Shown: one piece after another, positions 35,249 to 45,014 of the stretch
How positions within the stretch are numbered: the stretch's first letter is position 1
Layout: every line of letters starts with the position of its first letter
Origin: Cubamyces lactineus
Lineage: Eukaryota > Basidiomycota > Agaricomycetes > Polyporales > Polyporaceae
DNA length: 64,000 bases
Direction: 5' to 3'
Assembly (NCBI GenBank): GCA_022376465.1
Contig: JACDTU010000010.1
Coordinates: 1,178,001 to 1,242,000 of the forward strand
Program-made: the position numbers and the translations under genes
The notes under the pieces: model-generated
Seen by the model: the letters and a program-made list of their open reading frames with translations, nothing else
The model's database searches: none
What the model was told of the DNA's origin: nothing

Positions 35249-38200
35249 CTAGTACACATACGACGCTGGCACCACACCCTCGTGTCCTGTCCGCACATCC
35301 CGTGCGTACCACCATCTGTAGAGTTTTTGTCAGTGACCATGCTTAGGGCTGTAGGAGACATCTGCACTTACGCGTCGTCTCTATCGTCTAGAATCTCGAG
35401 TTCTTGGCCAGCCTTGAGTGCTAACTCACCCTCGCCATGGCCGTCAAACGAGTATCGCGCATAGGCTGGTCGACTCTGCTCCTCAGGACCCAGGCCACCG
35501 CCCAATGCATCAGATGGTGTCTCTGCGCGCAGGTAGTTGCTCGCATCGGGTCCACTGAACGGATCGTCGTGCGAAGCGGTAGCTGCAACGGCTCCCGCAC
35601 CTGCGGCAGCTAGGCCTGCCTCCTTCTCGGCATTGGGCCCGAAGGGGCTCGACCCGAGAATGGTTGAACGGGTAGCTGCGTTGATGTGCTCCAGGAGAGA
35701 CGACGGACGGTGTGTCGAGTCGTCGTCGGCGTCCATATCGACGGCATCGTAGTTGTTAACCTTGTCGTCTCGCCGCGCGAAGAGCGTCCAGAGGATCTCG
35801 ATCAACGCAAGGAGGAAGACGATGCCAGCAGCGATTGCGATCGAGATGAGGATTACGACGCCGGTCGCGAGGAAGTCTAGTAAATTGATAGTGAGATACT
35901 CATCAGAGGACGATGGGCGAGGGAGACTTACGACGCTGAGTGAAAGAGAAGTTCGCAATCGAGTGGAACAACGCAGCCACGGTACCCGGAGAACCAGACT
36001 CGGACGTCGACACAATGTACGGCACGAAGTTCTGTCCATCGAAGAGCACAGACGACGCGTTCCCGAACGAGCTATCGGAGATTGAGCCGGAGACCATGAG
36101 TACACGGTCCGCCTCGATGATACTGTTGCCATCGTGAGTGTTCTGCAGAGGAACCATGACGAGCTGCGCGACGTCAGTCGATCCCTCGAGGCCTTGCCCT
36201 ATTCACTCGAGTCAGCAGGTTGTATTGTGCGTAAGGGCACAGTGTGCACTCACCGACTGACTGCCAGGATTTACCATCCCAGAAGTAGAGGAAGGGCGAT
36301 GAACCGTCAGACGAACTACGTGATCTGGGTCAATACCTATGCATCCAGAGAAAGTCGGTGATCGGACATACCGTCCAGCGACGAAGACGCTGTTCATGTT
36401 CCCATCGTTAACCTCAGCGGCAGTAACAGGCCCAGGAAGGTCCCCGCCGTTTCCGACAGAAGACCAAGTGCTGTTCGAAAACGAGTACGACGCGACGTTC
36501 GCGTGCGTGTTGTCCGCCAGCGCGATCGAACCCGCCGCGACAAGCTCGTTGCTCTGCACGAAGTGTCAGTCAGCTCATGACATTGTTGGATTGCTGCGAT
36601 ATGAACTCACCCCTGCATAGACTACCGCCGCAACGTCACCCTGAATGCCGTTCCCGAGCGCGTTCCACTGGCTCTTAGACGTGTCAAGCGAGCAGATCGC
36701 ACGGCAAGCCGTGGAACCGGCCTGCGCGAACGAACCCGCCACGATGACATCGTCATTGTTCGCAGGCGATGCCGTGATCGACCTGACGGTCACACTCTCG
36801 CCAGAGCCTCCCTGGAGAGGCGGGAGCCCCGCCGACTCCCAGCGCTGGTTCGCCAAGTCGTATACGGCGAAGCCGCTACCCTCGATACCCGCGACAGTGA
36901 ACTCGCCGCCGACGTAGAGCGTATCGCCCTTGACGAGCAGGCTGCGCACAGTCCCATTCGGCTGGTTGCCACGCAGGGGGGTAATGGTCTTGCTCGAGTC
37001 GTCGTACACCGCGACGTTCTGCGCCTGCACACGCCCGGCGGCGTACGAGAAGTTACCGCCGATAATGACGACCTCCTTGAGCGACGTGCTGTTCGTCCAG
37101 AATGCACCAGCGAGGACCGCAGGTGCGGGCGCAGGCGCCGGGCTTGGGAGAGGAGAGAGATTGTTGGTGGTCGTGGACGGAGCCTGGCGCTTGAAGACGT
37201 TGAGGACGTTCAGAGAGGGGATCCAGCCAGCGCCCGCGCGACGATGATGCGAACGACGTGCTTTGGCAGTAGTAGACGCGTTTGCAGATACTATGGGGCT
37301 GTCGAACTGGACACCGAGAGGCGTAACCTGAGGCTGCCCGTTGGGTCCATTCTGCAGCATCACGAAGCCTGTCGCGCCAAAGCGGACAGACGTCGAGACG
37401 CTTCCGGCTACAAACTGGGGAGTGCTCGAAGTACCGTTGCCGACGAAGGTCATGGAACCGATGATGAAGCCGCCGTTGTTCACCCATGTGTTGCTAGAGG
37501 CGTCCCATGCAGCAAAGCCCGCGGCGTTCTGGCTCTCGGTACTACCCGAAGACGTGAGGATCTTGGAGAAGTTGCCTGCGACGAGTACTTGGCTGCCAGA
37601 TGTGTCCAAAGAGTTCACTGCGCCGTCAACACCACCCTCAAGCGCCGACCACGCATTCTGTGATACGGAATACGCAGCGATACCTCTCAGAGCGCTGTTG
37701 GACGCCTTAGCTGTGTCTGAGAAGGAGCCTCCGACGAAGACGGTGTCGCCGTCGACGACCAAAGACGTGACAGCGCCGTTCAGACCACCATTGGGCAGCG
37801 CCGAGAGGGCACCGTTCTTGAATACCACAATGTTGGACGCGCCGGATGCGGAGCCTGAGGATAGCGAGAACTGGCCGCCGAGGAACACCGCACCCGAGGG
37901 GTGGTGGGCGACAGCGGAAATGGCAGGGGCAAAGGCAGTCGACGCCACCGAAGCAGCGCCGCCGAGCGCAGTCAAGAGGTCGAACCCAACACTGTCGAGA
38001 GGGGTGATGGCTGAAGTCTGTAGTCCGTTAGACGCGCTCGAGGTTGAAGTTGCGCCCAAGGGCCACTCGAGGAAGCCAAAGCCGTTCTTGCCAGAACCGG
38101 ACGAGCTACTGCTGGAGGATGCGTTCGCACTCGACGTGACGTTCGGGCTGGTCAAGATCAATTGGACACGGTCCGCTACAATCTCGTATTGGCCATTCTG

Positions 38201-39897
38201 ACCGGTGCCCACAGGGTCATCAGCAAGGGTCATGGTAATTGTCGTCTGGAACGCGGGGGAGGTCGGCACAACGGGTCCACGGTAGATGAGCGTTACGTTG
38301 TCTTCGGTGTTCGTCTGTGGGACGGTAGTAACCCATGGCTGTTGACCGCCACCAGGGAAGACGGTGACTTTGACGCTCGTCCGGAGCGCACAATCCTGGA
38401 AATTAGTGCACCCAGGAACCAAGAGGTTGATGTCGTACTGGCCAGAGGCAGACACATAAGGCATCCAGGTGAAGCTCGGTGCTTGGGCAGCGGGCGTGCC
38501 AACATCTACTGTCGAGACCAGGACTGCTTGGATGGTACCAGGGATGGACGTGTCCGCATCCTTCTCCTTCCAGTTTCCATTACGCTCGGTTGTTGAGGGA
38601 CCAGGCGCAAAGCACGACTGGCCATTTTGCGAATCTACCGCCGACGCGAACGCGCCCGAGGAAAGGAGCTGAAGGAGGTGCAGACCTGGACCGGCGCCTT
38701 GCCATTCCGAGAGTGTCAACTGGAAACCGGTGATGTCCTTGTCAGAATCAAACAAGAAGTCCTGGTAGGGCACCGACGAGTCTGTCAGTAATGGACAGTT
38801 ATCAGTGCACGTCTTGTTCTGATTATCGGTAGGGTCGAAGTACGTGAGCTGCTGCACAGCGTTATCCGGGATGGTAGCGACGCTGCAGGGCAGTACGCTC
38901 AGCCGATTATGACTATGAAATGCGCCGTCTTCCCTTACCTGAAGCCCGTGGTGCCGCGTCCATCCAGAAACGTGTTGCCAATACGGATGCCCCGCGCGGT
39001 CAGGAAGGCGAACTTGCGGACGGTGATGACAGCCTTGTTACCATCAGCCGCGAGCCACGTATTGCCCGGTCCATCTGGACCTGCAGGACAGAGGATGTTC
39101 TGCACGTTGTTGAACTGGCCGTCCGAGGAGGCAGGGCCGGCAGTGACGCTGGCGTTCCCGAGCGGAACGGGGACGAGCGAGGAGGAGAAGGGGGTTGCTC
39201 CCGAGGAGAAGGGAACGTTCGGGTTATTAGTGCTGTTGAGCGGGATAGACCCGTTCCCAAAGGATGCAATGAAGGAGCCTGAGAAGAAAAGACTGGACTG
39301 GGACGAGTTGGTCGTGATGGACAAGACTTCAGCGGCCGCGCCTGTCAGCCCGCCGAAGGGGGCAGCAGACCAGGAGGAGGACGCGATATCCCAGACCGCG
39401 ACGGACGCGCCTGGAGAGCTGAACTGGCCGCCCGCCCAAACCTGCTTTCGCGATGCGTCGCAATAGAGAGCGTGCACGACTCCATTGGGGCCGTTCGAAC
39501 CGAGGGCAGAGAACGAGCCCGAGGAGGTCGAGTACGAGGCGACGTTGCTCGCGGACGTACCACCGATGGAGGAAAAGTTGCCGGCGACGTAGAACGCGTC
39601 TCCGATCGCGCAGCCGGCGAGGATGCTGCCGCCAGCGTCGGTGGACGCGACTTTTGAGAGCGAGCCATCTGAAGAACGAGCGAGGAGGGACGCGGTGGAG
39701 GGGTCGAACGTAACCGAGTTGTTGTTGCTGACGACATCGAGGCCTGCAAACGCCCCCGCGAGGCCAACTTTGCCCATGCGATCGAAATCAACCAAGGGGG
39801 AGCTGGCGAGTGCGCCATGGGCGCATACAGCGAGGACGAGAGCAGCGGTTGTGAGGGGAGAGTGTCTGCGAGATCTGCGCCTGGACTTGGATGCCAT
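35249..39897 (-). CDS. RAX2: Rax2-like cortical polarity protein with C-terminal SH3
   Basis: A type I membrane protein of about 1,450 residues; Rax2 marks growth sites in yeasts and hyphal fungi. A signal peptide region (SPLTTAALVLAVCAHGALAS) is followed by LVDFDRMGKVGLAGAFAGLD and kelch-like beta-propeller repeats with motifs such as VYVAGNFSSIGG-type, WAGGQFSS, VFVGGSFSDTAK and LYVGGEFTVAGIEGS. The middle domain has PGCTNFQDCALRTSVKVTVF and PGGGQQPW, typical of Rax2. Near the C-terminus, GVVILISIAIAAGIVFLLAL is a single membrane helix followed by RRDDKVNNYDAVDMDADDD. The cytoplasmic tail ends in an SH3 domain: AYARYSFDGHGEGELALKAG, QELEILDDRDDA and, after a last intron, WWYARDVRTGHEGVVPASYV. 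The stop TAG is at 35249-35251. Introns number about eight. Signal, propeller and helix fit the family; the SH3 tail is the unusual part. Confidence 0.9.
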
Positions 39898-40157
39898 GGC
39901 GGAGGAGCGAGAGGCGTGCCAGGGGAAGGGGTATCTTGCACGGAGAGGAGGAGGAAGAAAAGCAAGAGCCGTGGACTCTTGCGGTCGGCGACTGAGACGG
40001 CAGAGAGACGGAGAGTCTGAGGAGGGAGTTGCTGCGAGGCGCGTGTTGGAAGCGTTGACTACGCGACATCAACCTACTCAACTTCCGCTTACATAACACT
40101 CCTTCCTATCCAGGACACACACCAGCGCCTAAACAGATCACCCAAGAGCACAACGGC

Positions 40158-40172
40158 GGCAGCGAACGGCTC
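40158..40172. repeat. target-site duplication, left copy
   Basis: The 15-mer GGCAGCGAACGGCTC occurs here directly before the oligo(T) run and again, identical, at 40783-40797. The pair flanks the retroelement fragment, as target-primed reverse transcription would leave it. Confidence 0.85.
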
Positions 40173-40782
40173 TTTTTTTTTTTTTTTTTTTATATCTGTA
40201 TTAGGTACTAGCTATCTACCATACTACGAAAATACACCGCAGTGCTTTACAGCCGTCTGCAGAAGTTGCGGGTTTGATCGGGCCCGCACCCGTATTCATC
40301 GCATTCTCGCATGTTGTGCGCGTTGGTGAGATAGGGCTGCTCGAAGCGCCATGTCGCTATGTGGGCACGTCCTCAAACGACAGCGCCGTCGGGTTATCCT
40401 TCAAAAACTGCACAATGTCATAGAAAGGGTCGAGGGACTGCAGCAGCTCCTCAATGGAGGAGTGTCGGTAGCGCCTGGTGTATCTGTCGCACCGGAAGAG
40501 TACGTGCTCGCGAGTGTGATACGCCGGCCTGCCCGAATGCAACCCACAGAAGGTGGGTTCGTTGAGCCGTGACCGAAAGCGGTCCCGATAGTAGCCTGTT
40601 GGGGCGTGGTCCGTGACGCATCGGACGAACCGTGCAGTGAGCTCCGGTCGGCCTCCAAGCTTTTTCAAGGGGAACGGACCGGTGTGACGGAGCCGGCGGA
40701 AGGCCGGGTGCTTGAAGTACTTGCGTCCCCAGTATTCGCTGGGGCGTTTGTCCGCCGCTTCCTGCCAGGCCGCGAGCGCATG
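40173..40782 (-). mobile_element. 5'-truncated non-LTR retrotransposon (LINE) fragment
   Basis: A 610 bp fragment lies between perfect 15 bp duplications. It begins (3' end, minus strand) with a run of 19 T, the poly(A) tail in reverse, at 40173-40191. Reading on the minus strand from 40782, an uninterrupted frame encodes the C-terminus of a LINE polyprotein: AADKRPSEYWGRKYFKHPAF, RRLRHTGPFPLKKLGGRPEL, TARFVRCVTDHAPTGYYRDR, then a C/H-rich knuckle CGLHSGRPAYHTREHVLFRC and FYDIVQFLKDNPTALSFEDV, ending at the stop at 40357. The rest is about 165 nt of 3' untranslated region. The upstream reverse transcriptase and endonuclease are missing, as expected from abortive reverse transcription. The unbroken frame, pure tail and exact duplication suggest a recent insertion. 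It sits between RAX2 and the dioxygenase, about 300 bp from the latter's start. Confidence 0.85.
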
Positions 40783-40797
40783 GGCAGCGAACGGCTC
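40783..40797. repeat. target-site duplication, right copy
   Basis: The second copy of the 15-mer, directly next to the 5'-truncated end of the LINE fragment. Confidence 0.85.
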
Positions 40798-41034
40798 GTC
40801 CGCGCGAGGTCTGTTCCAGCTCGGTCACAGGACACGCTGAGGCTCTCGTGGGACTGCTGCTATCTGCCCTTGATCCAATCCGTGCACAAGAATTCGCACA
40901 TAAATCGCACGGCCGCCATGCACCCACGCCTCGCCCTCCGGAGACACACCAACGGCGCGCGATCCTCGTACCTGCGCATCCAACGCGTCCCGCTTCCGGT
41001 TCTATCATATCGCGGTCCCGCGCGCCCCTAAGCA

Positions 41035-41040
41035 TATAAA
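41035..41040 (+). promoter_or_regulatory. TATA box of the dioxygenase gene
   Basis: TATAAA about 55 bp upstream of the ATG at 41094, the usual distance for this clade. It survives the LINE insertion, which lies about 240 bp further upstream. Confidence 0.6.
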
Positions 41041-41093
41041 GCCCACCCAGCATCGATCGAGCGTACACATCCAGTAGCTTCACGGCGTCCACC

Positions 41094-42475
41094 ATGGCCT
41101 CAGAACAGCAGATGAAGAACCCTCTCCTCGTAGGTCGCGCCATCCGCGCCCAGCTCGAGAACGAGGTCCCGCAGGACCTCCCGCTCGAGCGCGACTTTCG
41201 CGAAGGCACGGACTACACCATCACCGACCAGTGCGTACCTACTCGTCCCATCCGCAAGCTTACCTACATCGCTGACTGGCGCATCCAGCGTGCAAAAGCT
41301 GCACAAGAGCCTCTGCAAGGACCCTCGGACTCTCGAGCTGATCACCGCGCTCGTTTCGCATCTGCACGCATTCGCGCGCGAGACGCAGCTCACGCACGCG
41401 GAGTGGACCAAGGCGGTTAAGTTCCTCACGCGCGTCGGCAAGGAGAGCACGGAGTACAAGAACGAGTTTGTCCTCCTGAGCGACTGTATGGGCTTTAGTG
41501 CGCTCGTGGACGAGATCAACCACCCGAAGCCTCCAGTACGCACATTGTTCTGAGTTATTGACCGGAAGACCAACGTACCCGTTACGTAGGGATGCACCGA
41601 TGGCTGCGAACCGGGTCCGTTCTACACCGACGATGCGCCTACTGTACCCTCGGGCTCGTCGCTTGCCAAGGCCAACACGAAGGGCGAGTCGATGTGCTTT
41701 ATCGGGACGGTGAAGAACCTCAAGGGTGAGGGCGTCAAAGGCGCTACTGTCGATGTCGTGAGTATTGTTAGATCAGATATTTGTAGCCTCACTCACCACA
41801 GCCCACTCGTCGAATGTGTACAGTGGCAAGCCGATGGCGATGGCGTATACGACATCCAATACCCTGACCGTGAAGAGCCAAATGATAGGGGCAAGATTCT
41901 TGCAAAACCTGATGGCACGTTCAGCTACCGCGGAATTTTGCCTACCGCATATCCCATTGTATGCTTCGTCACCCTATGCAGTCCTACAAATCACTCATAA
42001 CCATCCTCCGCAGCCAAGTGATGGGCCTACCGGCGAGCTCTTACATGTGCTCGGTAGGTCTTCTTTTGCAGTTGTTATTGGAGGCTGCTAATAGCTCCTT
42101 GCCACAGGCCGCCACCCCCACCGCGCATCTCACATTCATTTCACCGTCAAGGCCCCCGGCTATGACGAGTACGTTGCCCCCTCATTTGCTTACCTTCCAT
42201 GTACTCACACCGTGCCGGCAACCTGCAGCCTCACCACAGCGCTATACCCATCACACTCACCCTTCCTCGGGACTGACCCCGTATTTGCGACCAAGAAATC
42301 GCTCATCTGCCAGCTCACAGAAGAACGCAACCCCGCGCGCTGGGCCGAGTTCGGCTTCAAAGAGGGCGAGGTGCACGGCGGGCGCGTGTGGGTCTGGAAG
42401 TACGACTTTGTGCTCCCGACGGTCGAGCAGGTCGAGGAGCTCAAGCGGGCGCGTGCGAAGCAGTCCAAGCAGTGA
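41094..42475 (+). CDS. intradiol ring-cleaving dioxygenase (catechol / hydroxyquinol 1,2-dioxygenase)
   Basis: A cytosolic Fe(III) enzyme that opens the ring of catechol- or hydroxyquinol-type aromatics between the hydroxyls, in breakdown of lignin-derived compounds. N-terminal MASEQQMKNPLLVGRAIRA leads to HVQKLHKSLCKDPRTLELI, then a helical dimerisation-type region TQLTHAEWTKAVKFLTRVGK and FVLLSDCMGFSALVDEI. The catalytic half begins CTDGCEPGPFYTDDAP, with MCFIGTVKNLKGEGVKGATV, WQADGDGVYDIQYPDREEPN and YRGILPTAYPIPSDGPTGEL. The iron ligands are the Tyr in GVYDIQY, the Tyr in AYPIPSDG and the two His of RHPHRASHIHFTVKAPGYDD. The end is LYPSHSPFLGTDPVFATKKS, EFGFKEGEVHGGRVWVWKYD. Seven or eight short introns. 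Which substrate is preferred cannot be read from the sequence. Confidence 0.93.
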
Positions 42476-42776
42476 GTCGGGTACAGCAAGAGTGAGTAAG
42501 GGGCGATTCGAAGTGCTTGTTCAACCAAGCTGGGCTTGAGTGAACGTAGTGTTGGTACATGGGGTTTTGTATGGCCTTGGATGTACAGTAGCTCGCGCGG
42601 AATTGTATTGGACGGATCAGCCAATGACGTTGGGCGCATTCCTCACGCCTTCAGGTAGGCTCTATGTTGGTGCTATGCTTGAAAAGAGCCTCCTTACATA
42701 CGAGTCAATATTTCACGTATCGTTCGTGTTCCGGGAAGGTGATGATGGAGGCAAACGATGATGATATTGCGCAGGT

Positions 42777-43430
42777 CTAATCCCTCTTAACGACAACATC
42801 GCTGGCGTCGAGCTTGATACCCACAGGCAACAAGTTGGCCGAGTACATGTCCATCCGCCTGTGCACGACGAACGTCGCAGGGAAGGAAGTTGGGAGTGCA
42901 GATGATCAGTACAGGATATGATACCAACAGGGCATGGCCACTGCAAGTGATAAAAGTGACAGATACGCACTGGGGGAACCTGTACCGGTGCACAGGCGGC
43001 GGCTTCGCAGCTGTGACGAGCATCGTCTCCTCCGAGACCTGCGTCGAGAGCACGAGGTGTTTCCACGCCGCGTTCTTCCAGACCTCGGCGGGGGTCATCA
43101 TGCGGGCGATGTACTTCGCAATCGGGTTCTCGTCGCCCGGCGCGGGGGCGAACTTGTAGAACGCGACGACGCCGAGCGCGGCAAGCGCGGCCCTGCGCCA
43201 GAAGGGCGTGTTGAAGACTTGGTGTATCACACAGCGATGTAAGGACCACAGAGATACTAGGAGAGGAGTAGGGGGTGCGCACCTTCAGGCGGGTACTCGT
43301 TCGTATCGTGGTGCTCCTGGTGATGGTGCTCGTCGTGGGAGTGGGAGGAGGCGGCCCTGCGTTGGATGAGGGAGGTACCAGCCCGCTGAGAGGGGCGTAC
43401 GATGGCCCCGGCCGCCCTGGCAAGAGACAT
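42777..43430 (-). CDS. small mitochondrial protein, probable complex I accessory subunit
   Basis: Three exons give about 150 residues. The start MSLARAAGAIVRPSQRAGTS with LIQRRAASSHSHDEHHHQEH is a typical mitochondrial presequence followed by a His-rich stretch. After an intron comes VFNTPFWRRAALAALGVVAF, the likely membrane helix, then YKFAPAPGDENPIAKYIARM, MTPAEVWKNAAWKHLVLSTQ and RYRFPQ, and the last exon MDMYSANLLPVGIKLDASD ends VVKRD. The pattern of presequence, single helix, FYxFAPxPGxE and C-terminal basic tail resembles the fungal 17.8 kDa-type complex I subunit, but I call this from memory of the pattern, not from a search. It is divergent from the coiled-coil gene at 43957. Confidence 0.6.
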
Positions 43431-43956
43431 GTCGCGCAAGTCAAGGAGTGTAGAAGGTGTGTCGGTCTGCCAGTTTCGTTCGTCGTCCTGTCCTGGCCCT
43501 CCCGAGCGCTCGTTGACGCTGGGCTGTATTACATAAGCAACGCCTCCTGCAGATGGGTGTCGCGCGAGGTTCGCAGACTGAAAGTGTTCCCATCCACATT
43601 CCCAGCGGCCTCAGCCTGCGAACTGTCGGCCTCTTTGTATCAAAATGCTCCCGCGAGAACGGCGTTCTGACCATGCGCTGCCTGCTTCGCTCCTGTGCTT
43701 CCTGTGTCTCTGCGGCTTGGACTGAATCGCGACGCCGTGGGACTTGCTCGGTTCGCACTCTGTGTCGTGTCAGCCTCTGCATGCATGCTGGTTGTCAGCC
43801 TTGTCTGACTAGTGCACCCTATATAACTCTGGGATACCCGTCTGGAATGCTACCCAGCACTCTCTAGCATACTGACCACCTATTCGCCCATCGCTAACTG
43901 CCACACGACCCCTACCGACACCACACTCCTTTGACGTTGTACTCTTGGTGCTCACG
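43431..43956. other. divergent intergenic region
   Basis: Shared upstream region for the mitochondrial protein (-) and the small coiled-coil protein (+). No coding exon recognised. Confidence 0.5.
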
Positions 43957-44436
43957 ATGATACCCGCCCGCACTCGCGCACCTCTCCTCCCCGTCGCCAT
44001 TTCCCAATCTCCTCTCCTGTCGGGACCACTCCCAGATGATCTATTCTCTGCGCTAGTGAAGCCCCTGCCCACCATCACCATCGGCCTCTACGACTCTCCC
44101 CCGACTGCCCTTCCTGGCGCGAAGCGTTCTTCCATCTACCAAACCTCGCGCCGACCAACCTCCCCACCATCATCATCTTCGTCTTCTTCGTCTGCGAGCC
44201 CCACCTCTTCCATTACCTCAAAGGAAGTGATCTCATTGCTCAACCTGCTCGAAAGCATGGAGAACGACGTCGCGACGGAGGTGCAGCGCGTGCGCCTCGG
44301 CATCCAGGAGGCGCGCGCGCTCGTCCGCGAGTGCCGCGAAGATTGTAGGGCGCGACAGAAGGCGTTGCGGAAGAGGCGGGATAGGGAGCGCAGGGATACC
44401 AAGGGCGCGGACGACGACTTCTGGCTGGGTGTGTGA
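43957..44436 (+). CDS. small Ser-rich protein with C-terminal coiled coil
   Basis: An intronless frame of 159 residues from ATG. The N-terminal part is Pro/Ser-rich, with LPDDLFSALVKPLPTITIGL, followed by a serine run. The C-terminal half reads SKEVISLLNLLESMENDVAT, EVQRVRLGIQEARALVRECR and RQKALRKRRDRERRDTKG, which forms a probable coiled coil with a basic end, and stops FWLGV. I do not recognise a family. Intronlessness and the regular heptad-like spacing argue for a real short gene. Its place and role are unknown. Confidence 0.6.
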   Translation: MIPARTRAPLLPVAISQSPLLSGPLPDDLFSALVKPLPTITIGLYDSPPTALPGAKRSSIYQTSRRPTSPPSSSSSSSSASPTSSITSKEVISLLNLLESMENDVATEVQRVRLGIQEARALVRECREDCRARQKALRKRRDRERRDTKGADDDFWLGV

Positions 44437-45014
44437 ATATGATCGCTGTTGTAGACTCACTTGAAGCCGTCGACTGTCGCGCGCCTCCTGCGGAGGCTAG
44501 CGTGCAGTGTTGTATACCATCTTGTTTCACGTATGACGTCCTGTGTGGTCTGCGACGCCATACCGTGAAGGAAACAGAATCAGCCCAGGCAGACGCGCAA
44601 GACCATTTGCCGTCTCAATACATCAACATGTTTTTCTGAAGGTGCGCGCTGTACTGACGCATTACAAACTCATGGTCGCGTACACGTAGGTGAGCTATTG
44701 ATAACTTGCCTGTGTTATTTACAGAGCTAACTCACTCGTAGCTATCGCACTGCAGTAGAGGATCAGCGAATGTGTTAATCCCGTGCCATCAATCAATCCT
44801 ATCCTCGTGCCCGCCACGGTTCATACCACTGTGGCGTGTTTGAAATGCACAGCCAAACTTGACGAGAGTACAAAAGCTGCTCCACAGCTGAGGAAGCCTT
44901 GAGTTGTTACCTTCAAACTATTGCATAGTGAGTACCGTTGGAATGACACTTCAACTTCTCATCGACACCTGGGAGCTATGCTGACCATGATAAAATGCAT
45001 GCAGGGTGATCGAC
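44437..45014. other. intergenic region before the HET gene
   Basis: Promoter side of the HET gene. No exon is recognised; a leader intron ending near 45005 is possible. Confidence 0.45.
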
